Source of the DNA: Candidatus Epilinea brevis
Lineage (GTDB): Bacteria > Chloroflexota > Anaerolineae > Epilineales > Epilineaceae
Length of the DNA stretch: 64,000 bases
NCBI GenBank assembly: GCA_016710785.1
Contig: JADJUE010000009.1
Coordinates: 62,001-126,000 of the forward strand
Reading direction: 5' to 3'
Shown: positions 33,758 to 42,539 of the stretch, piece by piece
Position numbering within the stretch: the first letter of the stretch is position 1
Layout of the letters: the number at the start of each line of letters is the position of its first letter
The notes under the pieces: model-generated
What the model was told of the DNA's origin: nothing
The model's database searches: none
The model's input: the letters and a program-made list of their open reading frames with translations, nothing else
Program-made: the position numbers and the translations under genes

Positions 33758-34921
33758 TTGACGGCGCAGCGACTGGCCCCTTTCGGCACCTCGGTCTTCT
33801 CGGCCATCACTGCCCTGGCGGAGCGGCACGGGGCCATCAACCTGGCGCAGGGCTTCCCGGATTTCGACGGTCCGGCGGCGGTCATCGAGGCCGCCGCCGC
33901 GGCCATGCGCGCCGGACAGAACCAGTACGCCCGGTCGATGGGTCTTCCAGCGCTGGTGCGGGCGATCGCCGCCTTCTACGAGCGCCATTACGGTCTGGAC
34001 TTCGATCCCTTGGCTGAGGTGGCGGTCACTTGCGGGGCTACCGAGGGCATCGCGGCGGCGCTGCTGGGGCTGCTGGATCCAGGGGACGAGGTGATCGTCC
34101 TGGAGCCCACCTACGACAGCTATGCCGCCTGCCTGGCGATGGCCGGCGCCCGCCCGCGCTACGTCACCCTGCGTTTTCCCGACTTCGCCCTGGATCCGGC
34201 GGCGCTCCGCGCGGCCGCCGGACCCCGCTGCCGAGCGGTGCTGCTCAACAGCCCGCACAACCCTACCGGCAAGGTGCTGGATGATGCCGAGCTGGCCCTG
34301 ATCGCCGAGCTGTGCCAGGAGCGCGACCTCATCGCCATCACCGACGAGGTCTATGAGCATCTCACCTACGATGGCCGTCGACATCGGCCGCTGGCCTCGC
34401 TACCGGGCATGCGCCAGCGGACGCTCACCCTCTCCTCGGCCGGCAAGACCCTGGCATTGACCGGCTGGAAGGTGGGTTGGGCGGTGGGGCCACCGCCGCT
34501 GGTGCAGGGCCTGCAGGCCGCCCACCAATTCCTGACCTTCTGCGCTGCGACGCCGCTGCAAGCAGCGGTGGCCTTTGCCCTGGACGGACTGGACGGCGCG
34601 GCCCTCGACCAGCTGCGCGCTGACTACCAGGTGCGGCGCGACTGCCTCTGCGACGGGCTGGAGCGGGCCGGCCTGCGCGTGGCGCGGCCCCAGGGCACCT
34701 ACTTCGTCCTGGCGGATTTCAGCGGCCTGTCGCACGAGGATGACCAGTCCTACGTGGCGCGGCTGATGGCGGAGCGGGGCGTGGCGGCGATTCCGCCCAG
34801 CGTCTTCTATCCTGAGCATCCCGACGAGGGCCGGCGCCTGTTGCGCTTCGCGTTCTGCAAGCGCATGGCCACCCTGGAGCAGGCCATCGACCGTCTCTCG
34901 GGCTCGGGCGCGATGTCATGA
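33758..34921 (+). CDS. Class I aminotransferase (methionine/glutamine/kynurenine type)
   Basis: 387 aa, PLP fold type I. Blocks: INLAQGFPDFDGP, NQYARSMGLPALVRAIA, the NPTG motif in LLNSPHNPTGKV, ITDEVYEHLTYDG (Asp and Tyr) and SSAGKTLALTGWKVGWAVG with the Schiff-base Lys. This matches the YbdL/KAT/CCBL group, which transaminates Met, Gln, Phe or kynurenine. Start is TTG 33758, GAGG 9 nt upstream. The stop overlaps the amidase start as ATGA, which points to the glutamine-transaminase/omega-amidase pairing. Confidence 0.92.
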   Translation: MTAQRLAPFGTSVFSAITALAERHGAINLAQGFPDFDGPAAVIEAAAAAMRAGQNQYARSMGLPALVRAIAAFYERHYGLDFDPLAEVAVTCGATEGIAAALLGLLDPGDEVIVLEPTYDSYAACLAMAGARPRYVTLRFPDFALDPAALRAAAGPRCRAVLLNSPHNPTGKVLDDAELALIAELCQERDLIAITDEVYEHLTYDGRRHRPLASLPGMRQRTLTLSSAGKTLALTGWKVGWAVGPPPLVQGLQAAHQFLTFCAATPLQAAVAFALDGLDGAALDQLRADYQVRRDCLCDGLERAGLRVARPQGTYFVLADFSGLSHEDDQSYVARLMAERGVAAIPPSVFYPEHPDEGRRLLRFAFCKRMATLEQAIDRLSGSGAMS

Positions 34922-35712
34922 CCTTGCTGCGGGTCGCCGGGCTGCAGCTGGATCCGGTCTGGGAGGATCCAGTTGCCAGTTTCGGTCGCGCCGAGCGGCT
35001 GTTGGCCGCCGCTGCCGCCCAAGGCGCGGCCCTGGCCGTGCTGCCCGAGATGTTCGCCACGGGCTTTTCGATGCGGGCAGCGGAGCTCCTGGGTCACGCC
35101 GCCGCCATCCGCCGGTTCCTGTCCCAGGCAGCTCGGCATCATGGCCTCTGGATCTGCGCCGGCCTGGTCATGGCCGGCCGCGACCGACCGCGCAACGCGG
35201 CGTTGGTGGTGGATCCCGATGGCCAGGAGCGGCTGCGCTACGACAAGATCCACCCCTTCAGCCTGGCCGGGGAGCCCGACCATTACGAGTTGGGCGGCCA
35301 ATTGGCCACGGTGATGATCGAAGGCCTGCGCCTCACGCCGCTCATCTGCTACGACCTCCGCTTTCCCGAACCCTTCAGGGCGCGGTCCGCGCAGACGGAT
35401 GGCTACCTGGTCATCGCCAGTTGGCCGGCGGCGCGGCGCGAGCATTGGCGCGCTCTGCTTCGCGCCAGGGCCATCGAGAACCAGGCCTATGTGTTGGGCG
35501 TCAACCGCGTGGGCGAGGGCGACGGACTGATCTATGCCGGCGATACCATGTTGGTCGACCCCTTGGGCGAGGTTGTGGCCGCGGCGGCGGGGCAGGAGGC
35601 CGTGGTGGCGGGATTGCTGGATGCCGGGCGGGTGGCAGAGCTCCGCGAGCGGTTCGGCTTCCTGGCGGACCGTCGGCCTGACCTGTATGCGCGGCTCCAG
35701 GCGACGGACTGA
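34918..35712 (+). CDS. Carbon-nitrogen hydrolase, probable omega-amidase
   Basis: 264 aa, nitrilase superfamily. The catalytic triad is visible: Glu in LPEMFATGF, Lys in RYDKIHPFSLA, Cys in LICYDLRFPEPF. Sequence style and length match omega-amidase (YafV, MtnU, Nit2), which hydrolyses 2-oxoglutaramate or 2-oxosuccinamate made when glutamine or asparagine donates the amino group. Translation is coupled to the preceding aminotransferase. The two would make an otherwise reversible transamination irreversible, as in methionine salvage. Confidence 0.9.
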   Translation: MTLLRVAGLQLDPVWEDPVASFGRAERLLAAAAAQGAALAVLPEMFATGFSMRAAELLGHAAAIRRFLSQAARHHGLWICAGLVMAGRDRPRNAALVVDPDGQERLRYDKIHPFSLAGEPDHYELGGQLATVMIEGLRLTPLICYDLRFPEPFRARSAQTDGYLVIASWPAARREHWRALLRARAIENQAYVLGVNRVGEGDGLIYAGDTMLVDPLGEVVAAAAGQEAVVAGLLDAGRVAELRERFGFLADRRPDLYARLQATD

Positions 35713-35724
35713 TCAGGGCCGCAA

Positions 35725-36870
35725 TCAGCCCGGTTCCAGCCACGCGGCGCCCGCGGCGCCTGTATCGATCAGCACCTTCGCCGCTCGCTCCGGGGGCGGA
35801 GGGCTCCCGAAGCGCAGCCGCCACGGACGACCATCGGCGGCCAGACGCAGTCGCTCGATCCCGGCCAGGGCTACCAGACCCATCGTGCAGCGCACGTTGA
35901 GTTCCCCAAGGGGCTGGAAGCGCTCGCGGCCTTCGACGTCCACGTAGGTCCAGGCGTCCACCCCGAAGGGTCCGGCATAGCCTTCCTCGGCCAATGCGCG
36001 TCCCGCCGCCGTGGCGGCATCGTCCATCCGCCTCGCCGCCTCCGGCGCCAGGATGTCGGGCGGCAGCTCGCTGGGGCGGCGGCATCCGGGCCAGAGCGTC
36101 AAGCCCTGGAAGCGCCCCATCGCATCCACGACCTGGCTATGTGCGCCCAGCAGGCGCACACCATTGTGGTCGGCGAGGCCCACGCAGCCGAAGTCCGCTC
36201 GCCGCGCCATCCAGGGTTCGAAGAGCAGGCCCTCGGGGCGGATGAAGCCGGTGCGCATCCAGCGCCGCTGTGCGATGCTGGGCCCGTCGGAGCGCACCAC
36301 GATGCGCTGACGGCCGGCGGCCGACCAGGGCGCCTTGAGCACCCAGCTGCCGGAGAGCGATCCACGGGCGCCGCCGGCCGCCAGGTGGGCCGTCAGCCCG
36401 GACTCGTCGGCGACCATGCGCGCGCCGGGCAGGGCGACACCCAGTCGGCGCGCCAGCGCCAGAGTCCAGGCCCGGGAGGCCAGGCGGCGGCCCGCGGCGC
36501 CCGACGCCAGCGGCAGAGCCCAGAGGTCATCCAGCCAGCCGACACCGGTGGTCCGGTCGGGACGGTCGGAGGCGTCCGCCACGGGACGCCAGGCGTCGGT
36601 CGCGTCGGTCGCGGCCCAGGCGAGCAAGTCCCGCGCCGGCTGGGCGGGCCGCTCCTGTTGCACGTGCGGTTGCGGCAGGTCTGACGCGGATCGCCAAGGC
36701 AACAGCGGGATGGGCGGAGGAATCCACAACACATCGGCGCTGTCACGGGCGAACAGCGACAGCAGTCCCGCGGCCAGGCCCAGGCGCTCGAGCGTGACCG
36801 CATTGGGCGTTGCGGATCGCCGCGCCCAGGTCTCCTCGGCCAGCAGGTTGGCGATGATCAGCCCGGACAT
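35725..36870 (-). CDS. ATP-grasp family protein paired with DUF455
   Basis: 381 aa. The middle and C-terminal parts look like an ATP-grasp fold: GSWVLKAPWSAAGR (ATP Lys), LLFEPWM as a hinge, and YAGPFGVDAWTY then GELNVRCTMG as the metal-binding Glu/Asn strand. No biotin-carboxylase or peptide-ligase subfamily could be recognised. It starts 30 nt after the DUF455 gene's stop. ATP-grasp enzymes join an acyl phosphate to an amine or thiol; the substrate here is unknown. Confidence 0.7.
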   Translation of the reverse strand: MSGLIIANLLAEETWARRSATPNAVTLERLGLAAGLLSLFARDSADVLWIPPPIPLLPWRSASDLPQPHVQQERPAQPARDLLAWAATDATDAWRPVADASDRPDRTTGVGWLDDLWALPLASGAAGRRLASRAWTLALARRLGVALPGARMVADESGLTAHLAAGGARGSLSGSWVLKAPWSAAGRQRIVVRSDGPSIAQRRWMRTGFIRPEGLLFEPWMARRADFGCVGLADHNGVRLLGAHSQVVDAMGRFQGLTLWPGCRRPSELPPDILAPEAARRMDDAATAAGRALAEEGYAGPFGVDAWTYVDVEGRERFQPLGELNVRCTMGLVALAGIERLRLAADGRPWRLRFGSPPPPERAAKVLIDTGAAGAAWLEPG

Positions 36871-36900
36871 CGCGGCTGCTTTCGCGCGGGGGCCCGCCGA

Positions 36901-37830
36901 TCAGGCCCCAGGGTGATCGGACGCATCAAGATCGGACGCATCATGCTCGGACCCACCATGTCCGGACGCAACGTGTCCGGACGCATCATGTCCGGCTCCA
37001 ACCTGTCCGGCTGCGGGCGAGCGGCGCTGGGCGCGCGGGCGCGGCGGCTCCTCCGCTTCCAGCAGCTGAATGAATGCCGGGTCCAGGCCGGCCGCCATTC
37101 GATCGGCGCGGTTGAACTGGCGGCCGCGGGCCAGGGCGGGCCGCAGCGGCCACCGGACATGGTGCAGGTAGGCCTGCCACATGGTCTGGTCTGCCTCACG
37201 CATGGCCGCCAGCCAGCGCCAGCCGAAGGCCACATGCCCCACCTCGTCCGATCGTACGCGGCGAATCACGGCGGCGGTGGCCGCGTCCCCGGCGGCTTGG
37301 GCCGCGGCCTCCAGCTCAAGCGTGTGGTCCAGGTTGGCGTTCTCGAAGGTGAGGGCCATGGCGCAGACGAAACGCAGGGGATGTTCCTGGAGGCCGGCCA
37401 CCTTGGCCCAGAAATAGCCGGTCACCGCCTGATCGCCGAAGGCCAGTCCACAGTCCTTCAGCCGCGAGACGTACATGCGGGTGTGCCGCTGCTCCTCGGT
37501 CAGGATATGCAGCAGGTCCTGGCGAAAAGCGGCCGGCGCCAGGGGATAAGCCAGTATCGCCCAGGCATACAACTCCACCGCCTGCAGCTCGTGGTTGGCC
37601 AGGGCGTGAAGGATGCGGCCGCGCTGTCGTGGGTCGCGCATGCCTTCCAGGCGCGGCAGGCGCTTGACCGCGCGACCGGGTTGGATGCGCAACTCCGCCG
37701 GTCGCCCGGGAGCCATGGGCAACACGGCCGGCCGCGGTAGACGATCGGTCATGACCGCGGGAGGCGGAGCCAGCTTGCGCTCCAGCGTCTCAGCCAGAAC
37801 GACGCCGGCCGCGAACGCGCTCAACTCCAC
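36901..37830 (-). CDS. DUF455 ferritin-like protein with repetitive His/Asp tail
   Basis: 309 aa from GTG 37830 (AAGG 6 nt upstream; start chosen because LSAFAAGVVLAETLERKLAPP is the expected family N-terminus). A ferritin-like four-helix domain carries diiron-type ligands: ANHELQAVELYAW, EEQRHTRMY, FENANLDHTLELE and DEVGHVAFGWRWL. It resembles the tRNA-modifying MiaE fold but is a separate family. The last 35 residues are pentapeptide units (GHDAS, GHVAS, GHGGS, EHDAS, DLDAS, DHPGA) encoded by a 15-bp DNA repeat. Function unknown; operon partner is the ATP-grasp gene. Confidence 0.82.
   Translation of the reverse strand: MELSAFAAGVVLAETLERKLAPPPAVMTDRLPRPAVLPMAPGRPAELRIQPGRAVKRLPRLEGMRDPRQRGRILHALANHELQAVELYAWAILAYPLAPAAFRQDLLHILTEEQRHTRMYVSRLKDCGLAFGDQAVTGYFWAKVAGLQEHPLRFVCAMALTFENANLDHTLELEAAAQAAGDAATAAVIRRVRSDEVGHVAFGWRWLAAMREADQTMWQAYLHHVRWPLRPALARGRQFNRADRMAAGLDPAFIQLLEAEEPPRPRAQRRSPAAGQVGAGHDASGHVASGHGGSEHDASDLDASDHPGA
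36917..37021. repeat. 15-bp tandem repeat within the DUF455 gene 3' end
   Basis: About seven units of the form YCGGACGCATCATGT, starting at 36917, 36932, 36947, 36962, 36977, 36992 and 37007. In frame, so copy number can change without breaking the gene. Encodes the His/Asp/Ser tail. Confidence 0.85.
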
Positions 37831-37849
37831 GGAGAGCCTTGGCCGTGGG

Positions 37850-38088
37850 CTAGCACTGTAGCTCCAAGAAGCGTGAGGGTTGCGGAGGCATGACCTCGCG
37901 GCCAATGTAAGGATCTGAGACCCGGCACACCCACCGGCTACTCTCTAAGTTCTTCGTGGTGCGATACCAATACTGCACCTCCAAGAAGCGTGAGGGTTGC
38001 GGTGGCATGACCTCGCGGCCAACTGAGGAATTTCGAGAAACGGCACACCCATCGGCTACTCTCAAAATCCCTTGCGGTGCGATCCTAG
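37850..38088 (-). repeat. Dispersed element, two tandem copies (A and B)
   Basis: Read on the minus strand, each copy starts [GA]TATCGCACC or GATCGCACC, has the core GAGAGTAGCCGRTGG, TGGCCGCGAGGTCATGCC and CGCAACCCTCACGCTTCTTGG, and spans about 118 bp. Copy B starts exactly at the TAG stop of the HEAT-like gene; copy A follows B directly. A third copy on the plus strand is at 61752-61853. Confidence 0.85.
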
Positions 38089-39326
38089 CTGCGGGCCATG
38101 AACGCCCGTGGGAAGCGTGCCTTGTCCTCCGCCGAGCACATGGCGTAGATGACGCGCTCCTCGGCAGTCAGGCCGCTCTGGCTTTCCAGGCTGACCGACA
38201 GGATGACCTCGATATCCGTCGGTGCTTCGGCCTTGTCCTGGACATAATGAAGCCAATCCTGAAGCAGGGAGTATTCATGCAGGTCTACGACCAAAATCTT
38301 GACCGAATAGGTCACACCCTCCACGCGGGTGATGAAATGCGGCAGGGGCGGGTTGTCGTGCGGCGCCGGCAGCCGGCCGATGAAGATGGCGCGCGCGCCC
38401 GGGGAGGCGGTCGCTGCGGCATGGGCCTCTTGCAGGCTCGCGATCTGCTCTTCGGGGGACATCAGCGGCAGGCCGAAACTCACCTTGCCGTGTCCGGCCA
38501 GCGCCTGGGCCATGGCGTCGCGACGTTGGGCGGCCATCTGTATGCCGCCCGAACCGATCACCATGATCAGGTTGTGCGGGCTGGCGATCACCTCGGCGAT
38601 CACGGCGGCGGAGAGGCTGGTTTCCGAGCTGCCCAGCAGCGGAGCCTTGACCACGATGTTCTCCGGCACGGCCCCCGCTTCGGCCATGAAGCGCTTGACA
38701 TGGTCGCCCAGCACCCGATCGGAGCGCTCCATCTTGAGCTCCATCAATGCCGCCAGGGCCAGCGAGCGCAGCTCCGGATCCGTCATGCGGATGTTGTCTT
38801 CCAGCCGATCGATGCCGAACATGTCGCCCAAGCGGGCCACGGCCACACAGGAGCGGATGTGGATGTCCGGATCCACGTCGTCCATGTTGGGCCGGACGGT
38901 GGTGAGGACGGACTCGTCGCCGCTGATGCCCAGAATGTCCATCAGCCGCGCCCGGCGTGCGCCCATCACGCTGAGGTCGAAGGCCTCGCGCGAGGCCGGC
39001 GCCGCCAGATCCTTGCCGAAGACCCTGAGGGCCTCCAGGACCCCTGGATCGCCGTAGTTGAGGTAACAGTTCATCAGCGGCCGGAGGCTCGTGCGCGAGC
39101 CGGAGGCCACCATCAGCCGGGCCACCTCTTCGCGTCGCTCGGGGTTGCCGGAACCCAGGTCCCGGGCCAGCTGCTTGGCGGACGAAGGCGCGACGTCGGC
39201 GTCGGGAGCCTCGGTGGCTTCTGGGCGCGGCTGGGGTGCCGGCCGCGGTGTGGGCGTTCCCACCCGCTTGGAGGCCGGTCGCGCCTCCTCCTTCTTGCCG
39301 CCAAAGAGCCGCTTCAGAAAACCCAT
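38085..39326 (-). CDS. HEAT-like repeat protein of unknown function
   Basis: 413 aa. Starts MGFLKRLFGGKKEE, a basic amphipathic stretch, then a Pro-rich linker. Residues about 60-230 are helical repeats of HEAT type (VARLMVASGSRTSLRPLMNC, IHIRSCVAVARLGDMFG, LRSLALAALMELKM). The C-terminal half (about 230-413) is alpha/beta with no family I can name; it includes IFIGRLPAPHDNPP and ILVVDLHEYSLL. No signal peptide. Well-placed GGAGGAGAGGAAG before ATG. The TAG stop coincides with the edge of the dispersed repeat. Confidence 0.7.
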   Translation of the reverse strand: MGFLKRLFGGKKEEARPASKRVGTPTPRPAPQPRPEATEAPDADVAPSSAKQLARDLGSGNPERREEVARLMVASGSRTSLRPLMNCYLNYGDPGVLEALRVFGKDLAAPASREAFDLSVMGARRARLMDILGISGDESVLTTVRPNMDDVDPDIHIRSCVAVARLGDMFGIDRLEDNIRMTDPELRSLALAALMELKMERSDRVLGDHVKRFMAEAGAVPENIVVKAPLLGSSETSLSAAVIAEVIASPHNLIMVIGSGGIQMAAQRRDAMAQALAGHGKVSFGLPLMSPEEQIASLQEAHAAATASPGARAIFIGRLPAPHDNPPLPHFITRVEGVTYSVKILVVDLHEYSLLQDWLHYVQDKAEAPTDIEVILSVSLESQSGLTAEERVIYAMCSAEDKARFPRAFMARS

Positions 39327-39540
39327 GGCTTCCTCTCCTCCAGGGTGGACGGACTACCCGTCGCTGACGGATGCATTCGGCCTGCTGCGACCGAACCGCC
39401 ACAGCATACCCCAAACGGAGCCGCCGAGCCAGCGCCGGGGCCGTCGACCGGGCGCGGATGCATTGCTCGGAAGGAAGGCTTCTGCTAAGGTCTGCGCCTT
39501 CCTCTCAGCACGGTTCCTTGCGACCACAAAGGGCGATGTC

Positions 39541-40746
39541 ATGACGCCATCTCGAGCGCCCGCGGACGGTCCGGTTGCGGTCCGACCGCCAGTCACCGGC
39601 CGTACGTCCAGATCGGAGCGTTCGGCGCTCCAATTCGGGCAGCGCTGGCTCATCATGCTGCTGGTCACGATGCTGTTGCTCTTTGTCTACATGACCCACA
39701 TCTTCTTCGTGCCGGTGGTCGTCGCCGCGGTTGTCACCACCTTGACCTATCCGCTGCAAACCCTGCTGGTCATCCGTCTGGGGGGGCGCCGAGGACTGGC
39801 CGCCCTGCTCAGCTGCGCGATCATCATGTTGGGGGTGTTGATTCCCATCTACATCGCCATCACCATGGTCATCGGCGAGATGGTGGAGCTCTTCGCCAGC
39901 AACCAGGGCCGGCTCCTGGCGGCCCTGCGTACCGCGGCCCACAACATCGACCGGGTTTCCAGTGAGGGACTGGCGGGCTTGATCCCGGTGCCCAGTTGGG
40001 CGCCGCCCATCAGCCTGGAGTCGGTCAATTGGCAGGACTTGATCAGCTCGGCCGGCAATGCGCTCGGGGCGCTGATCAGCGGCACGTCGCAAGGGGCCTT
40101 GCAGGTGCTCGCCAGCTTGTTTGTCGTCCTGTTCACCACGTTCTACTTCTTCCGTGACGGTGAGGCCATCGTCCAACGCTTGCGCTCCCTGAGCCCGATG
40201 GAGGAACGCTACGAGGACATGCTGATCCAGCGGATGGTCTCCACCAGCCGCGCCACCGTGCGGGCGACGGTGATCATCGGGTTCATCCAGGGGACGCTTG
40301 GCGCCCTGACCTTGAGCTTCTGCGGCATCCAGGCACCGGTGCTGTGGGGCGTCGCGATGTGGGTGCTGGCGCTCTTTCCCCTGGTGGGCACCTGGGCGGT
40401 CATGTATCCCATCGGCATCATCGAAGTGGTGCAGGGCAACATCCGCGAAGGACTGGTGATCATTCTCATGACCAGCTTCGTCATCTCCACCATCGACAAC
40501 GTCATCCGGCCGCGGTTGGTGGGGCGGCGGGCCGGGATGCACGACCTGCTGGTCTTCTTCTCGGCGATCGGCGGACTGGCGGCCTTCGGTATCCTGGGCG
40601 CCATCGTCGGGCCCATCATGGCCTCATTGTTCGTGGCGCTACTGGACGTCTACGCCTTGGAGTTCAAGTCGCAACTGGAACATCACGACCTCGGGTCCGC
40701 CCAACCCGAGACTGCGGAGGAACTGGCGCTCCAGTTGCCCGAGTGA
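39541..40746 (+). CDS. AI-2E family transporter
   Basis: 401 aa, PerM/YdiK-type membrane protein with about eight hydrophobic segments (LIMLLVTMLLLFVYMTH; VLFTTFYFFRDGEA; VTVIIGFIQGTLGAL-like region; STIDNVIRPRLVGRR). The block VISTIDNVIRPRLVG is a family landmark. Members export small solutes such as autoinducer or act as Na/H antiporters; no substrate can be given. ATG 39541 has a possible -10 TAAGGT at 39486-39491. The 3' 108 nt overlap the convergent metallopeptidase gene. Confidence 0.9.
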   Translation: MTPSRAPADGPVAVRPPVTGRTSRSERSALQFGQRWLIMLLVTMLLLFVYMTHIFFVPVVVAAVVTTLTYPLQTLLVIRLGGRRGLAALLSCAIIMLGVLIPIYIAITMVIGEMVELFASNQGRLLAALRTAAHNIDRVSSEGLAGLIPVPSWAPPISLESVNWQDLISSAGNALGALISGTSQGALQVLASLFVVLFTTFYFFRDGEAIVQRLRSLSPMEERYEDMLIQRMVSTSRATVRATVIIGFIQGTLGALTLSFCGIQAPVLWGVAMWVLALFPLVGTWAVMYPIGIIEVVQGNIREGLVIILMTSFVISTIDNVIRPRLVGRRAGMHDLLVFFSAIGGLAAFGILGAIVGPIMASLFVALLDVYALEFKSQLEHHDLGSAQPETAEELALQLPE

Positions 40747-41802
40747 ACTTCCGGTGGCCAGCTCGTAATCGGGCAGGATCTGCTGTCGCCGCTCACCGCT
40801 CGCGGGATCCGTCCATGTCACCGTGGCCGCGGGCATGGCCAGCACGCGCGCCAGTCCGATCCGCGCGATCAACCACCCTACAAAGGCCGTGCGGATGTTA
40901 TAGACCCGATCGCGACGCGCGATGCAGTCGTCCGCGCCCCGCGGTTGGAGGGCCGACGCGTCGGTGATCGGCACGTAGCGCCCCTGACGCCAGTAGCCCC
41001 GGACCGCGTCCGGCCAGTCGCTGAACCCTTGCCAGCGGAGCACCGCCTGACCGCCGCCCCAGTTGGCAATCCCCTCCGTCAGCACGCCGTCACCGACAAA
41101 CCGGTCGTCGAGGGTGAGGTGGTGGGCGATTTCGTGAGCCAGAACGGCTTCGATCTGAACAGCGCTGCTCGCCTCGTCGATGAAGACCATGAGCAGTGGT
41201 GGGTCGTCGTGGGTGGCGGCCAGACCGCGTGCCGGGCAGCGCGCGACATAGCGCCGCGCGAAGACGACATTCACCCGGTCCGGGAGATCTCGACCCTCGA
41301 GGCGCTGGCGGTCGGCCGCCAGGATCGCCCCTAATCGGCTGGACCATTCCGTGGCGCGTCGGACCAGCAGGGCATCGTCGTCAGCCGCCGCGAACACCCT
41401 GAACTGGGGGCTCTCGGCCAGCGGGCGGCGCGCCGTGAGGTCGGGGGTAACGGGCCAGTCAACCGCCGCCGGCAAGGAGGGTTCGGCGGCCGGTGCGCCG
41501 GGGGTGGCGGTCACCGCTCGGCCCTGGGTCGTCCTGGGGGTGGGGGCAGCGAGGGTCGGGTCCGCCGTCGGCGCCGCGGCGGTCGATCCACCAGCACTGC
41601 CCAGGGGGCCAGATCGGCGCGTCGGGGTTGCGGGCGTCGCCGTCGCCGAGTGGCCGGTCGCCGTAGCCACGGCTTGAAGGTTCAGTTGCCGATCGGCAAG
41701 CGGACCCTGACGGCTGCCCACCCAGACCAGTCCCGCCAGCAGCAATCCCCAGGCCGTGACGGCGAGCAGCGCCACGGCGAGCAGCGCCCGGCCGGCCGTC
41801 AT
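40639..41802 (-). CDS. Membrane-anchored gluzincin-type metallopeptidase
   Basis: 387 aa. An N-terminal hydrophobic segment (ALLAVALLAVTAWGLLLAG) is followed by a Thr/Ala/Pro-rich linker of about 100 residues and a peptidase-MA-like domain with AVLAHEIAHHLT (HExxH) and a downstream Glu in VLTEGIANW as third zinc ligand. The catalytic domain should lie outside the membrane. Start overlaps the lipB stop as ATGA; the end overlaps the AI-2E transporter gene by 108 nt. Substrate unknown. Confidence 0.82.
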   Translation of the reverse strand: MTAGRALLAVALLAVTAWGLLLAGLVWVGSRQGPLADRQLNLQAVATATGHSATATPATPTRRSGPLGSAGGSTAAAPTADPTLAAPTPRTTQGRAVTATPGAPAAEPSLPAAVDWPVTPDLTARRPLAESPQFRVFAAADDDALLVRRATEWSSRLGAILAADRQRLEGRDLPDRVNVVFARRYVARCPARGLAATHDDPPLLMVFIDEASSAVQIEAVLAHEIAHHLTLDDRFVGDGVLTEGIANWGGGQAVLRWQGFSDWPDAVRGYWRQGRYVPITDASALQPRGADDCIARRDRVYNIRTAFVGWLIARIGLARVLAMPAATVTWTDPASGERRQQILPDYELATGSSLGQLERQFLRSLGLGGPEVVMFQLRLELQGVDVQ

Positions 41803-42539
41803 GTGCGGCGCAGGGACCGCTGCCGGATGAAGGCCGGGCGGTCCACCTGCTGCAGGGCGACATGGAAGCGCGCGGCGAAGGCATCGAGGAAGGCCGCGCG
41901 GACTTCGGCCATCGGCGGCGCCTTGCCCAGCCGTGCGGCGATGCTGTCCACCGTCGCCAGCGGCAGCGCGCAGGGCACGATCAACCCGAAGGCGCTGAGG
42001 TCTGTGCTCACGTTCAAGGCCAGGCCGTGATAGCAGATCCAACGCTCAACCCGCAGGCCGAGGGCCGCGACCTTTCCGCCCGCGGTCCAGACGCCGGTGG
42101 CGGCGCCTTCGCGGACTTCGGATGCGATCCCGAAGAATGCCAGGCAGTCCTGCGCCGCGGCAGCCAGCGTCCCGCTCAGCCATCGAACGTCCTTGCGATG
42201 GCGGCGCAGGTCCAGGATGGGATAGATCACCAATTGGCCGGGGCCATGGTAGGTGGCCGCACCGCCCCGCTCCACCGTCTGGGAGGTGATGCCGCGGCGG
42301 GCGAGCTCGCCCGCATCCACCAGGATGTCGGCCGCACTGGCGCGCCGGCCGAGCGTGATCACCGGATCATGCTCGCAGAGCAGCAGGCGGTCGGCGCCAC
42401 GCCCCTCGGCCAGCTCCGCCGCCAGCTGCCGTTGCCATCCCCACACTTGAGCATAGGGTCGGCGGCCCAACCAGCTCCAGCGCACAACCGGGCGACGAGG
42501 CCCCGCTTCGGGAAAGGCCGCCGACATGAGGTCGCTCAC
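41799..42539 (-). CDS. lipB: Octanoyltransferase
   Basis: 246 aa. It transfers octanoate from acyl carrier protein to lipoyl domains. Signature: TVERGGAATYHGPGQLVIYP, then GVWTAGGKVAALGLRVERW with the Lys, YHGLALNV, and the catalytic Cys in LIVPCALPLATVDSI. GTG 42539 overlaps the preceding stop (GTGA); ATG 42527 is an alternative. Odd surroundings for a lipoylation gene: it sits in an operon of exported proteins. lipA is not in the window. Confidence 0.95.
   Translation of the reverse strand: MSDLMSAAFPEAGPRRPVVRWSWLGRRPYAQVWGWQRQLAAELAEGRGADRLLLCEHDPVITLGRRASAADILVDAGELARRGITSQTVERGGAATYHGPGQLVIYPILDLRRHRKDVRWLSGTLAAAAQDCLAFFGIASEVREGAATGVWTAGGKVAALGLRVERWICYHGLALNVSTDLSAFGLIVPCALPLATVDSIAARLGKAPPMAEVRAAFLDAFAARFHVALQQVDRPAFIRQRSLRRT

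Noticed and set aside
36913..37021. Plus-strand reading of the 15-bp repeat gives pentapeptide-like units (MSGRN, VSGRI)
   Set aside because: It is antisense to a well-supported DUF455 gene; any 15-bp repeat reads as pentapeptides in all open frames.
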